A stretch of DNA of 32,821 nucleotides from Clostridiales bacterium (GTDB taxonomy: Bacteria; Bacillota; Clostridia; Christensenellales; Borkfalkiaceae), in the NCBI GenBank assembly GCA_015055725.1, contig SVHO01000015.1:1-32821 (forward strand), given 5' to 3'. Below, in pieces: positions 21,782 to 30,406 of the stretch; the first letter of the stretch is position 1, and every line of letters starts with the position of its first letter. Both the position numbers and the translations under genes were made by a program. Under the pieces are notes generated by a model. That model was not told where the DNA came from. It saw only the letters and a program-made list of their open reading frames with translations, and made no database searches.

Positions 21782-22460
21782 TTTTATTTTCTCCGTAATT
21801 TCTTTCACCGAAAATAGTCGTGCCAAGTCTAACCATATTGCTACCGTTTTGAACGGTTATTTTATAGTCGTTTGACATACCCATTGAAAGATATTCAAAA
21901 TCGCTATATAAAGCCTTAAATTCGTCGTACAGCGCGCGCGTTTTTTTGCAAAGGGCAGTTAAGTATTCGTTATCTTCACTTTTTGGAAGCATTGCCATAA
22001 GACCTTTAATTTTAACGTTAGCGCAAGTTTTTGATATCTCGCTAACCGCATTTTTAACGTTATCAAAGTCAAAACCGCTTTTAGAAAGTTCACCGCCAAC
22101 GTTGATTTCAATTAGAACGTTTTGAACGGTTGAAAGTTTTTTTGCCGTTTTATCAATTTCTTGGGCAAGTTTAACGCTATCAACCGAGTGTATAAGGTCA
22201 ACCTTTCCAACTAAATATTTAACCTTATTAGTTTGCAAATGCCCTATAAAGTGTTGGCTTGCGCTTTTATCGATAAGTTCGGTTTTTTCTCTAAATTCTT
22301 GAACCTTGTTTTCAGCAACCACCTTAAGCCCAAGTTTGACCGCGCGATTTATAACTTCAACACTCATGGTTTTGCTTGCGCCCACAAGCGTTATTTTTTC
22401 GCCTAAATTATTGCCGTTTGAAAGTTCGGTTATAATTTTTTTAAGATTTTCTTCCAACAT
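21768..22460 (-). CDS. ylmE: YggS/YlmE-family pyridoxal phosphate homeostasis protein
   Basis: This 230-residue single-domain PLP-binding barrel protein has the PLP lysine in VGASKT (Lys30), AENKVQEF, HFIGHLQTNK, INVGGELSKSGF and the C-terminal MGMSNDYKI...VRLGTTIFGERNY, all diagnostic of the YggS/PROSC family. The protein regulates cellular PLP and amino-acid balance rather than catalysing a known reaction. It begins just one base after the dapB stop (TAAG-ATG) and overlaps sepF at its end, so it is firmly in the operon. Confidence 0.93.
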   Translation of the reverse strand: MLEENLKKIITELSNGNNLGEKITLVGASKTMSVEVINRAVKLGLKVVAENKVQEFREKTELIDKSASQHFIGHLQTNKVKYLVGKVDLIHSVDSVKLAQEIDKTAKKLSTVQNVLIEINVGGELSKSGFDFDNVKNAVSEISKTCANVKIKGLMAMLPKSEDNEYLTALCKKTRALYDEFKALYSDFEYLSMGMSNDYKITVQNGSNMVRLGTTIFGERNYGENKNGNI

Positions 22461-22461
22461 C

Positions 22462-23223
22462 TTATTTGCCGTTAATCACGTCACTCATATTATAAAGCCC
22501 GCTTTTTTTGTCTGCGATATAAATTGACGCTTTAACCGCACCGTCTGCAAAAACACTTCTGTCTGTTGCTAAGTGCGATAGGGTTATAGTTTCAAAACCA
22601 CTAGCGAAAATAACTTCGTGTTCGCCAACGATTCCACCACCGCGAACGGCGTGTATACCAATTTCGTTTTTATCACGTTTTCCACAAATACCTTCTCTGC
22701 CGTAAACGTAATATTTTTCAGGGTTAACTTGTTTAACACCTTCTGCAAGCATAAGTGCCGTTCCACTAGGAGCGTCAACCTTTTGGTTGTGGTGTTTTTC
22801 AATAATCTCAACGTCAAACCCTTCAAGAGACTTAGTTGCCTTTTTAACTAAATCAATTAAAACGTTTACGCCAAGTGACATATTACCCGAACGGAAAACT
22901 GCAATTTGTTTGCTTGCGTTTTGGATTTTTTCAACGTCGTTTTGGCTATAGCCCGTTGCGCATAGAACGGCGGGAATTTTTTTATTTAAGCAAAAATTCA
23001 AAACGTTATTCAAGTTGGCGGGGGAAGAGAAGTCGATAACGACGTCAACCATTTCCGCAATTATATTATCATTAAAACTTGAATAAACAGGATAAGAATT
23101 ATTGCTAAAATCATCTTTAAGGTCAACACCGCAAACAGGGATAACTTTATCGCTTAAAATACAAGCATCATAAACCTTTTTGCCCATTTTGCCGAGCGCA
23201 CCGCTTATTAAAACGTTTATCAT
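22462..23223 (-). CDS. dapB: 4-hydroxy-tetrahydrodipicolinate reductase
   Basis: DapB reduces the DapA product toward diaminopimelate and lysine using NAD(P)H. The sequence has the Rossmann GALGKMGKKV (8-17), VIDFSSP, the GYS motif and the diagnostic EKHHNQKVDAPSGTA (142-156; catalytic His144-His145 region and substrate-binding KVDAPSGT). At 253 residues it is typical. It starts 3 bases after dapA ends, with little independent ribosome binding site, consistent with translational coupling. Confidence 0.95.
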   Translation of the reverse strand: MINVLISGALGKMGKKVYDACILSDKVIPVCGVDLKDDFSNNSYPVYSSFNDNIIAEMVDVVIDFSSPANLNNVLNFCLNKKIPAVLCATGYSQNDVEKIQNASKQIAVFRSGNMSLGVNVLIDLVKKATKSLEGFDVEIIEKHHNQKVDAPSGTALMLAEGVKQVNPEKYYVYGREGICGKRDKNEIGIHAVRGGGIVGEHEVIFASGFETITLSHLATDRSVFADGAVKASIYIADKKSGLYNMSDVINGK

Positions 23224-23226
23224 AAA

Positions 23227-24120
23227 TTATACCTTTAACTTAAATCCGAAATCTTTTAAGATTTTAATCATTTGTTCAGTATGTTCAGGTTCTAACTCCG
23301 TGAGTGGAGCGCGAACGATACCGCTACCTATACCGATAAGTTCAGACGCTTTTTTTACAGGGATAGGGTTAACTTCAACGAACATTATATCAATTAAGGG
23401 CAAAAGCCTTTCTTGAAGTTCATAGGCTTCTTTATTTTTGCCTGCAAAATATAATCTTGCAACGTCGCCAACTTCCTTCGGCGCAATATTTGAGGCAACT
23501 GAAATTAAACCCATTGAACCAATGCTCATCATAGCAAGGTTAAGGTTGTCGTCACCAGAATAGAGCGCGGTTTTTCCACGAATAAGGCGCGCGGTTTCAC
23601 AAATTTGTTCCATATTGCCACACGCTTCTTTTATACCGCCGATATTTTTATGTTCAGCAATTTCTTCCATAGTGCGAGGGAGAATATTGACGCCCGTGCG
23701 CGCAGGCACGTTATAGCAAAGAACGGGGATATCAACGTTGTCGCAAATATCGTTATAATATTTAACTAAGCCTTTTTGCGTGCATTTATTATAGTAAGGA
23801 GTGACAACTAACAAGCCGTCAGCACCGATTTTTTGCGCTAATTGGCTTTTTTCAATTGCCTTTTTCGTGCAATTACTGCCAGAGCCAAGAATAAACTTTA
23901 CTCTGCCTGCAATTTTATCGTAAGCAAACTTAGCGATTTTATCGTATTCACTATCTGTGACGGTGGGCGCTTCACCCGTAGTTCCGAGAATACAAAGCGC
24001 GTCTATGCCGTTTTCAATTTGATATTCAATTTGTTTGCCGAGCGCGTCGTAATCAACGCCGTCTTTAGTAAAAGGTGTGATTGCGGCTGTACAAGTGCCT
24101 TTGAATATAGTTTTATTCAT
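23227..24120 (-). CDS. dapA: 4-hydroxy-tetrahydrodipicolinate synthase
   Basis: DapA condenses aspartate semialdehyde with pyruvate. The 297-residue TIM barrel has GTTGEAPT (46-53), the catalytic tyrosine in CYNVPARTG (Tyr136) and the Schiff-base lysine in GGIKEACG (Lys164). An AAGGAG ribosome binding site precedes the ATG at 24120. It lies 25 bases downstream of asd in the same operon. Confidence 0.96.
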   Translation of the reverse strand: MNKTIFKGTCTAAITPFTKDGVDYDALGKQIEYQIENGIDALCILGTTGEAPTVTDSEYDKIAKFAYDKIAGRVKFILGSGSNCTKKAIEKSQLAQKIGADGLLVVTPYYNKCTQKGLVKYYNDICDNVDIPVLCYNVPARTGVNILPRTMEEIAEHKNIGGIKEACGNMEQICETARLIRGKTALYSGDDNLNLAMMSIGSMGLISVASNIAPKEVGDVARLYFAGKNKEAYELQERLLPLIDIMFVEVNPIPVKKASELIGIGSGIVRAPLTELEPEHTEQMIKILKDFGFKLKV

Positions 24121-24145
24121 ATTAACTCCTTAATTTTAGGTTGTA

Positions 24146-25159
24146 TTAGATTTTACCTTTAAGTGCGCCGAGTTCAATAACTTTTTGTGCGATTTGAACT
24201 GCGTTGGTTGCAGCGCCTTTTCTAATGTTATCGGCAACGCACCAAATATTGATGCCGTTTTCAATCGTGTCGTCTTTTCTTATTCTGCCGATAAACACTT
24301 CGTCTTTATTTTCAGCAGTAAGGGGCATGGGGTAAACTAAATTTTTACCATCGTCTTCAAGAACAACGCCTTCTGCTTTAGAAAGAACTTCTTTAACTTG
24401 TTCAACCGTGCAGGGTTTTTCAAATTCAAGGTTGATTGATTCGCTGTGTCCGTAATAAACGGGAACGCGAACGCAAGTAGCGGTGACTTTAATAGATTGG
24501 TCACCCAAGATTTTTTTAGTTTCAAAAATCATTTTATCTTCTTCCTTGGTATAACCGTTATCTAAGAATACGTCTATATGCGGAATGCAGTTGCCGAAAA
24601 TGGGGTAGGGGAATTTTTGGGGTGCTTCGCCACAAATTCCACCCTTAAGGTCGTTAAACCCTTTAACACCTGCACCTGAAACTGCTTGATAAGTTGAATA
24701 AATAACTCTTTTAATCTTAAACGCTTGATGCAAGGGCTTTAATGCAACCATTGCTTGAATGGTTGAGCAGTTGGGGTTAGCGATAATGTTTTTGTGCCAA
24801 AGAATATCGTTTGCATTGCATTCTGGAACAACGAGCGGAACTTCAGGGTCCCTTCTCCATGCACTTGAGTTGTCTATAACCAAAATTCCGTGTTTGGCGA
24901 AAATTGGTGCAAATTCTTTACTAACGTCACCACCGGCTGAGAAAAGCGCGATGTCAATATTTTTACCTTCAAGGTTTTTTTCGGCAAGTTCGATAATTTC
25001 ATATTGTTTGCCCATGAAATCAACTTTCGTTCCAGCAGATTTTGCCGAAGCAAACAAATAATAATTTTCAACGGGAAGATTTCTTTCTTCTAACACTTGC
25101 AAAAATTTTCTGCCAACCATACCGGTTGCGCCAACAACGGCAACGTTATACTTTTTCAT
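24146..25159 (-). CDS. asd: Aspartate-semialdehyde dehydrogenase
   Basis: Asd reduces aspartyl phosphate to aspartate semialdehyde with NADPH, feeding the diaminopimelate, lysine, threonine and methionine branches. The 337-residue protein has GATGMVGRKFL (10-20), the active-site cysteine in NPNCSTIQ (Cys131) and the RVPVYYGHSE segment with the catalytic histidine. AGGAGT precedes the ATG at 25159. It is the first gene of the minus-strand operon. The 200-base upstream gap is too short for, and shows no sign of, a lysine riboswitch; a possible minus-strand promoter (TTTACG near 25205, TATATA near 25185) is weak. Confidence 0.95.
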   Translation of the reverse strand: MKKYNVAVVGATGMVGRKFLQVLEERNLPVENYYLFASAKSAGTKVDFMGKQYEIIELAEKNLEGKNIDIALFSAGGDVSKEFAPIFAKHGILVIDNSSAWRRDPEVPLVVPECNANDILWHKNIIANPNCSTIQAMVALKPLHQAFKIKRVIYSTYQAVSGAGVKGFNDLKGGICGEAPQKFPYPIFGNCIPHIDVFLDNGYTKEEDKMIFETKKILGDQSIKVTATCVRVPVYYGHSESINLEFEKPCTVEQVKEVLSKAEGVVLEDDGKNLVYPMPLTAENKDEVFIGRIRKDDTIENGINIWCVADNIRKGAATNAVQIAQKVIELGALKGKI

Positions 25160-25252
25160 TATAGTATCACTCCTAAAACATAATATATATGCTTAGTTTA
25201 GCAAACGTAAACAAAAAAGTAAAGTTTTTTTTACCCAAACACCGATTTTTAT

Positions 25253-25281
25253 TTGTAAAATATTTAAATTTAGTATATATT
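25253..25281 (+). promoter_or_regulatory. Promoter of DUF624-like membrane protein gene
   Basis: TTGTAA (25253-25258), 17-base spacer, TATATT (25276-25281), about 78 bases before the ATG at 25360. Confidence 0.5.
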
Positions 25282-25359
25282 ATATGATAGTACATAAAAT
25301 TTGTACGATGGAATAATGTTATCTTAATTGTCGTTATCAATTCGTTTAGGGAGAAAACA

Positions 25360-26625
25360 ATGGCACAAAAAAAGAGAGGCGGTTTTATTAACAGGCTTAT
25401 GCTTGGCAAAGAAAAGTCCGAAGGATATGCTAGGGCGTCTTTGCCGTCTAACAGGTGGGAACTTTTTTGGGATATTTTTAAAAGCAGGTTTGGTAAATTA
25501 GTTATTATAAACTTGCTAGTTTTATTATTCTTTATTCCACTTATTCTTTTGATATATTTTAGGTACGTTGCTTTAGTTAATATGGGTATGTCTTATCCCT
25601 TTTCAATGGGTTTTGGCGTTGGTTATCAAGCACCTGCATCTTTAATCGGCTTATCTGAAAACATTATCTATAACGTTAATATGTTGATTTATTTGCTTAT
25701 GCCTATTGCTTGTGCTATAGCAGGGGTTGGCCTTGCCGGTGGGGCGTACGTAATTAGAAACATGGTTTGGACGGAAGGTATTTTCGTTGCAAACGACTTT
25801 TGGCGTGGGATAAAACAAAACTATAAGCAAATTTTATTAGTTTGCCTTTTGTTTTCCGTCGTTTTCTATTTAACTATTATTTCATCTTCACTTGCAAAAT
25901 ACGCTATCGCTCTTGGTTCGGGAGTAATATGGCTATTGAAAATTGCTGAAGTTGCGTCTTATATATTCCTTGGCTTTTGGGCTATAGTGACTGCGCATAT
26001 GATTACTATGAGCGTGACTTATAACTTAAAGTTCCGCCACTTGCTTAAGAACGCTGTTTTATTCACGGTTGTGTTAATTCCACAAAATATTCTTTTTGGA
26101 TTTTTGGGTATGTTGCCTTTCTTATGCTTGTTTTTAGGCAATACCTTATTTGTTATAGGTATAATACTTATCGCAATTTTCGGCTTTTCACTATTGCTAC
26201 TCGTGTGGACGAACTTTTCACAATGGGCGTTTGATAGATTTATAAACGACAAGGTTGAAGGGGCTAAAAAGAATAGAGGTATTTACGAAAAAGTTAAAGA
26301 AAGCGATGCTGGAGCGCTTAAAAAATATAGAGAACAGTTGGCTCTTGCTACTAGAAGTTCGCTCAACAACAAACCTATTAAGCCTATTACTGACGACGAA
26401 CTTAAAGTTGCGGACTTGCCCACATCATTTAATAGAAGTGACCTTGAAAAATTGAGAGAAAGCAAGCAAGCGATTTACGACGACCACGCTAAATACGTTG
26501 AAGAGCATAAGAACGACCCAGAGTTTGCGCCCACCGAAGCAGAAAAAGAACAAGATAAACTTGCTGAAGAAAGGCAAAAACGCATAGAAAAAGCAAAGAA
26601 AGAACTTTCAAAGCGTAAAAAGTAA
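25360..26625 (+). CDS. DUF624/YesL-like membrane protein with charged C-terminal tail
   Basis: The 421-residue protein starts with a basic stretch and then NRWELFWDIFKSRFGKLVIINLLVLLFFIPLILL (about 31-63), the pattern seen at the start of YesL/DUF624 membrane proteins. Four or five further hydrophobic helices follow to about residue 285. The last about 135 residues are highly charged and soluble (for example KEQDKLAEERQKRIEKAKKELSKRKK at the end), probably a cytosolic coiled-coil tail that ordinary YesL proteins lack. GGGAGA precedes the ATG. It is monocistronic, with a terminator-like hairpin before hslO. DUF624 proteins often lie near sugar transporters, but none is here. Function is unknown. 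Confidence 0.72.
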   Translation: MAQKKRGGFINRLMLGKEKSEGYARASLPSNRWELFWDIFKSRFGKLVIINLLVLLFFIPLILLIYFRYVALVNMGMSYPFSMGFGVGYQAPASLIGLSENIIYNVNMLIYLLMPIACAIAGVGLAGGAYVIRNMVWTEGIFVANDFWRGIKQNYKQILLVCLLFSVVFYLTIISSSLAKYAIALGSGVIWLLKIAEVASYIFLGFWAIVTAHMITMSVTYNLKFRHLLKNAVLFTVVLIPQNILFGFLGMLPFLCLFLGNTLFVIGIILIAIFGFSLLLLVWTNFSQWAFDRFINDKVEGAKKNRGIYEKVKESDAGALKKYREQLALATRSSLNNKPIKPITDDELKVADLPTSFNRSDLEKLRESKQAIYDDHAKYVEEHKNDPEFAPTEAEKEQDKLAEERQKRIEKAKKELSKRKK

Positions 26626-26633
26626 TTATCGAT

Positions 26634-26664
26634 AAAAGCGTCTTGGGGTTTCCAAGGCGTTTTT
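26634..26664 (+). terminator. Terminator/attenuator hairpin before hslO
   Basis: AAAAGCGTCTTGG (26634-26646) pairs with CCAAGGCGTTTTT (26652-26664), with two G-U pairs, in the 60-base gap. The hslO ribosome binding site follows at once, leaving no clear room for a separate promoter, so hslO may rely on readthrough or on a promoter inside the upstream gene. Confidence 0.65.
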
Positions 26665-26685
26665 AGATTAAAAGGAGAGTTTGGT

Positions 26686-27543
26686 TTGAATAAACTTTTG
26701 AAAACCTTAGTGTTTGACGGGCAGATTTCTCTTTCCGTTTTAGACACAACGGAGATGGTTAATCAAGCAATTAAAATACACAAATTATCACCCGTTTGCG
26801 CGGCTGCGCTCGGGCGAACGCTTACCGTTTGCACGTTTATGTCCAGCAACTTAAAAAATCGTTTAGACAAACTTTCCGTCACGGTTAAGGGTGACGGGCC
26901 TGGTGGAAAAATTACCGTTTGTGGAAACGGTGAACTTGCTATGCGCGGTTTTATAGATAACCCAAACGTTGACCTTCCTTTAAGAGAAGACGGCAAACTT
27001 AACGTTGGCGCTTGCGTTGGAAAAAACGGCAGACTAACCGTGGTTAGAAGTATGGGGCTTAAAGACCCTTACACGGGCAGTAGTGAACTTATTACGGGTG
27101 AAATTGCAGAAGATTTCACTGCCTATTTCGCGTTTAGTGAACAGCAACCAACGGCTATGGCATTAGGGGTTAAAATCGGCGTTGACGGCACGTGTGTTGG
27201 TGCTGGTGGCGTTATCGTTCAAGCGATGCCTGGCGCAAGTGAAGACGCGTTGTTTTTAGCCGAACAAATTACTAAAGACTGCGCAAACGTTTCAACGCTT
27301 ATTGAAGAGCACGGCGCAGAGTGGATTGTAAAAGAACTTTTCTTTACGGATAAATTTAATGAATATCAACCAGAATATAAATGCCTTTGCAGTAGGGAAT
27401 ATATCGAAAAAGTGCTTATTTCACTTGGCAAAGATGAACTTAACGATATAATAGAAAAAGAAGGGAAAATCAAGGTGGATTGTCAGTTTTGCGATAAGGT
27501 TTACGAGTTTGACGAAACAGACATTCAAAAGTTTTTCGGATAA
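26686..27543 (+). CDS. hslO: Hsp33 redox-regulated chaperone
   Basis: Hsp33 is a cytosolic holdase activated by oxidation of its zinc-binding cysteines. The 285-residue protein has the N-terminal core (VKGDGPGGKITV...GNGELAMRGF) and the C-terminal redox switch CLC (Cys232, Cys234) and CQFC (Cys266, Cys269), all four cysteines present. The start is TTG at 26686 with a strong AAGGAGAG ribosome binding site; no suitable ATG is nearby. It is followed 3 bases later by the TPR gene and is probably co-transcribed with it. Confidence 0.94.
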   Translation: MNKLLKTLVFDGQISLSVLDTTEMVNQAIKIHKLSPVCAAALGRTLTVCTFMSSNLKNRLDKLSVTVKGDGPGGKITVCGNGELAMRGFIDNPNVDLPLREDGKLNVGACVGKNGRLTVVRSMGLKDPYTGSSELITGEIAEDFTAYFAFSEQQPTAMALGVKIGVDGTCVGAGGVIVQAMPGASEDALFLAEQITKDCANVSTLIEEHGAEWIVKELFFTDKFNEYQPEYKCLCSREYIEKVLISLGKDELNDIIEKEGKIKVDCQFCDKVYEFDETDIQKFFG

Positions 27544-27546
27544 ATT

Positions 27547-29238
27547 ATGAGTGATAACGTTTTACTTTTCGATAAACCGATTTTAAGGTATCGCCGTTTA
27601 GCAGACGAATGCGCTAAAAAAGAAGATTTTTTAGGGGCGATAAGATTTTTAACTTCGGCAAAAAATATAGACCCTTTCAATTTAGACGTTTTAATTGACC
27701 TTGCTGATAATTACGCTGACGCAGGACTTTTAGAAAACGCTAATAAGTGTTGGTTTAATTATATTGATAAAGCACCTAAAGAACGGCTTGCCGTTGCTTA
27801 TGAAGAGCTTGCTATAAACTTTTTTTATCTTGATAATTTTTGGGCGTCAAGTTATTATTTTCATAAAAAACTTGAGATAGACGGATTTATTTCTAAAGAA
27901 GGTTTGAGCCAAGAAATTATCGACTTTTTTTCGGGCGAAGAACACAAAAAAGGAAGTTATAAAATTGCTTATCCGTTCGATAGGGCGGACTATTCTTACG
28001 AAGTTAAAAAAGCAAAGCATTGTATGACGATTGGCATATTTGATGAAGGTGCGAAAATTTTGCAATCTATACCGTCAGAGTGCCTTGATGAAGACGGGTT
28101 TGGTGACCTTGCCGTTTGCCTTTTTATGAGTGACGATTTAGACGGCGCTGAAGAAGTTTGTAGGCAATCGTTAAAACTTCACGGCGATAACGTCACCGCG
28201 TTTTGCAACCTTTCAACCGTTTACGATATGAAAGAAGACTTTGACAATAGCGATTATTATTATCGCAAGGCGTTGTCTTGCAAAAAGGGTGATAAGGCGG
28301 AAGCGTATAAAATAGCAACTTGCGCAATTGAACGTGAAGATCATCAAATGCTTTTAGAGTGTTTAACCACTATTTTAAATGAACGACCTTACGAACTAAA
28401 TATGCTCTTTTTTAGCGGGCTTTGTTATGCGAATTTGGGCAATTTTGAGCGTGCTGAACAGCAACTAAAAACTGCTTTAAGTTTAGACCCCGAAGATAGC
28501 GTGGTAAGATTTTATTACGACTATGTTAATGGTCTTTTAGTTTCGGGGGCGGACGAGCAAAATTTTATGCCTTTTAAATACGTTAAAGAACTGCCTGAAC
28601 AAGTGATTTCTAAATATAAAAAGAAGATAAAATCGCTTGTGAAAAATCCCGAAAAAATGGCTTCTATGGTAAAGAAAACAGAAGTTAGGAAAGTTTTAGA
28701 ATGGGGGCTTTTTTCACTTGATAGCCAAGTGGTGAGAGATTGCGTTTTCGTTTTAACAAATACTTTAACGCCCTATTCAAAAAGCGTAATGATGAAAGCA
28801 TTAATCAATCCCGATGGGCGAGAAGAATTAAAAAGACTTATTATTTACGTCTTGTTGCAATGCGGTGTAAAAGAAAAAATCGGCGTTGTTGCCGGCTCTT
28901 TTTATTGCAAATTAAAGCCTAAAAAACTTGCGTGTGAAAAGGACTTAGAACACGGCGGTTTGTATTTATCTTCTTACGCATTATGCGTTTCTAAAATGAT
29001 TTTTTTAGACGTTGAAGTGCTTGATAAATTAGCAAAACAATGTGACGTTATATTTAAAAAATTGCGTTCGATTATTACTGAAAGCGACGCCACGAACGAA
29101 GAAATAGCAGGACTTATTTTATTTCGCGCAAAGGCTAAAAAGTTTTCGGATATAGCCATGGTCACGCGTGTTTTTTCGGTGGATAAAAACAAATTGATTT
29201 ATTTAAATAAACTTGTGGACGGTGAAAAAAATGATTAA
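27547..29238 (+). CDS. Tetratricopeptide-repeat protein, 563 aa
   Basis: Several TPR-like helical pairs are visible, for example AIRFLTSAKNIDPFNLDVLIDLADNYADAGLLENA (about 31-65), FGDLAVCLFMSDDLDGAEEVCRQSL (about 185-209), ALSCKKGDKAEAYKIATCAI, and LFFSGLCYANLGNFERAEQQLKTALSLDPED (about 288-318). The C-terminal about 210 residues lack repeats. No signal peptide or membrane helix is seen, so it is a cytosolic scaffold or adaptor. It starts 3 bases after hslO, and its end overlaps the next gene by 8 bases. Function is unknown. Confidence 0.75.
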   Translation: MSDNVLLFDKPILRYRRLADECAKKEDFLGAIRFLTSAKNIDPFNLDVLIDLADNYADAGLLENANKCWFNYIDKAPKERLAVAYEELAINFFYLDNFWASSYYFHKKLEIDGFISKEGLSQEIIDFFSGEEHKKGSYKIAYPFDRADYSYEVKKAKHCMTIGIFDEGAKILQSIPSECLDEDGFGDLAVCLFMSDDLDGAEEVCRQSLKLHGDNVTAFCNLSTVYDMKEDFDNSDYYYRKALSCKKGDKAEAYKIATCAIEREDHQMLLECLTTILNERPYELNMLFFSGLCYANLGNFERAEQQLKTALSLDPEDSVVRFYYDYVNGLLVSGADEQNFMPFKYVKELPEQVISKYKKKIKSLVKNPEKMASMVKKTEVRKVLEWGLFSLDSQVVRDCVFVLTNTLTPYSKSVMMKALINPDGREELKRLIIYVLLQCGVKEKIGVVAGSFYCKLKPKKLACEKDLEHGGLYLSSYALCVSKMIFLDVEVLDKLAKQCDVIFKKLRSIITESDATNEEIAGLILFRAKAKKFSDIAMVTRVFSVDKNKLIYLNKLVDGEKND

Positions 29239-30064
29239 AGTTATTGACGTTGATAAACTCTTTGATAAATATATTGAAGGGTACGTTTATTCTAATATTG
29301 GCAAGGTTAAGCCTGAAGAAATTGAAAATAAAATTCCTGAACTTTACCTTGCGTTCGGTGATGAAAAATTAGACGATTTAGACGGGAAAACCCCAAACAC
29401 TTATTACAAAGATTTTAGTGGGGAAGAGTTGCTTTCTTGTTTAAAAGAACATTTGGAAAAGGACGTGCCTGTTTCCGATTTTTTATGCGAAGCGATAACT
29501 GATAACGCTCAAAACGAAACCGCTCTTCTCAATGCCTTAAACCAAGATAACGGTGAAGAATTTACACTTTATTTAATGAATATGTTAGGTGATTTGGCAA
29601 GTGAAAAGGCGCAAAAAAGATATATAGAATTTATAACTTGGGATTATAGTGAGCCTATTAGAGAACTCGCAACCGAATTGTTGTCGCCTATGGCTGAAAG
29701 TGTTAAAGAGCAACTTTTAAGTCAGTTTGACGAAGTTGACGGCGTTAAAAAGGCGTGCTTAACTGAAATTTTGTCAAACTGCAAAAATGACGATAGGGTA
29801 TTTGAAATTTTAATTAATGAATTTAACTTACACCGTGACCAAGTTCCAACTTACGCCAACTATCTTGCTAAGTATGGTGACGAACGGGCGTTGCCTACGT
29901 TAATGCAAGCAATAGAAAACGAAAAAATAACTTACGCTGACTTTGAAGAGTTGCGCTTTGCGATTGAAGCACTTGGCGGAACTTATGATAAAGCGCGTGA
30001 TTTTTCTAAAGAAAAAACGTATAAAAAAATTAAAGGCGAGCAGTCTAACCAAAACAAAAACTAA
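29231..30064 (+). CDS. Acidic HEAT-like alpha-helical protein, 277 aa
   Basis: The family is not recognised with confidence. The chosen start is the ATG at 29231, which overlaps the TPR stop codon (translational coupling); an in-frame start at 29213 lies further into the TPR gene. The middle and C-terminal parts have helical pairs of HEAT type (LLSQFDEVDGVKKACLTEILSNCKNDDRVFEILINEF, and YLAKYGDERALPTLMQAIE, a classic HEAT-like turn). The protein is acidic and soluble, ending in a basic, Asn/Gln-rich tail. With the preceding TPR protein it forms a coupled pair of repeat proteins that may act together. Confidence 0.65.
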   Translation: MIKVIDVDKLFDKYIEGYVYSNIGKVKPEEIENKIPELYLAFGDEKLDDLDGKTPNTYYKDFSGEELLSCLKEHLEKDVPVSDFLCEAITDNAQNETALLNALNQDNGEEFTLYLMNMLGDLASEKAQKRYIEFITWDYSEPIRELATELLSPMAESVKEQLLSQFDEVDGVKKACLTEILSNCKNDDRVFEILINEFNLHRDQVPTYANYLAKYGDERALPTLMQAIENEKITYADFEELRFAIEALGGTYDKARDFSKEKTYKKIKGEQSNQNKN

Positions 30065-30142
30065 TCGCAGGGAATAAAATTTTTGCGTATAAAACTTTTG
30101 TTTTTTACCTATAATACGGGTATAAATTAAAAGGAGAGCAAA

Positions 30143-30271
30143 ATGTCAAAACGCAAAAAGAATAAAAATAAAGTTATTAAACTAACTGACGAGCAATACG
30201 GCGCGTATATTATGGCGCTTAAAGACGAACGCCCACCAAAACTTATTGAGGATACTCAAAAAGAACAATAA
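30143..30271 (+). CDS. Small charged protein, 42 aa
   Basis: A short ORF begins at an ATG with an ideal AAGGAGAG ribosome binding site 6-7 bases upstream and a TATAAT-like -10 at 30112-30117 (its -35 is unclear). The product has a lysine-rich N-terminus (SKRKKNKNKVIKLTDEQYGA), a short central segment and an acidic C-terminus. A terminator follows 26 bases after the stop, so the unit looks like an independent transcript. The family is not recognised. It fills the gap between 30064 and 30407. Confidence 0.6.
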   Translation: MSKRKKNKNKVIKLTDEQYGAYIMALKDERPPKLIEDTQKEQ

Positions 30272-30296
30272 AGGCTAAATAAAAGCGTTTACACAC

Positions 30297-30328
30297 AAAA
30301 TTCTTCGCGATTGCGAAGAATTTTCTTT
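30297..30328 (+). terminator. Terminator after the 42-aa ORF
   Basis: AAAATTCTTCGC (30297-30308) pairs perfectly with GCGAAGAATTTT (30313-30324) across GATT, followed by CTTTATT. Confidence 0.85.
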
Positions 30329-30334
30329 ATTCGT

Positions 30335-30364
30335 TTGTATTTTTAAGTGAGATTATAGTATAAT
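30335..30364 (+). promoter_or_regulatory. Promoter of the GNAT-fold protein gene
   Basis: TTGTAT (30335-30340), 18-base spacer, perfect TATAAT (30359-30364), about 40 bases before the ATG at 30407. Confidence 0.65.
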
Positions 30365-30406
30365 TAAATAGTTAAACGTGGCAATTCTTTGCCTATAAGG
30401 AAAAAT

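Noticed and set aside
25160-25359. Possible lysine riboswitch before asd
   Set aside because: The gap is only 200 bases, A/T-rich, with no lysine-riboswitch motifs or terminator; it seems to hold only two divergent promoters.
30389-30406. Upstream TTG start for the GNAT-fold protein
   Set aside because: The ATG at 30407 has AAGGA at the right distance; the TTG would place that ribosome binding site inside the gene.
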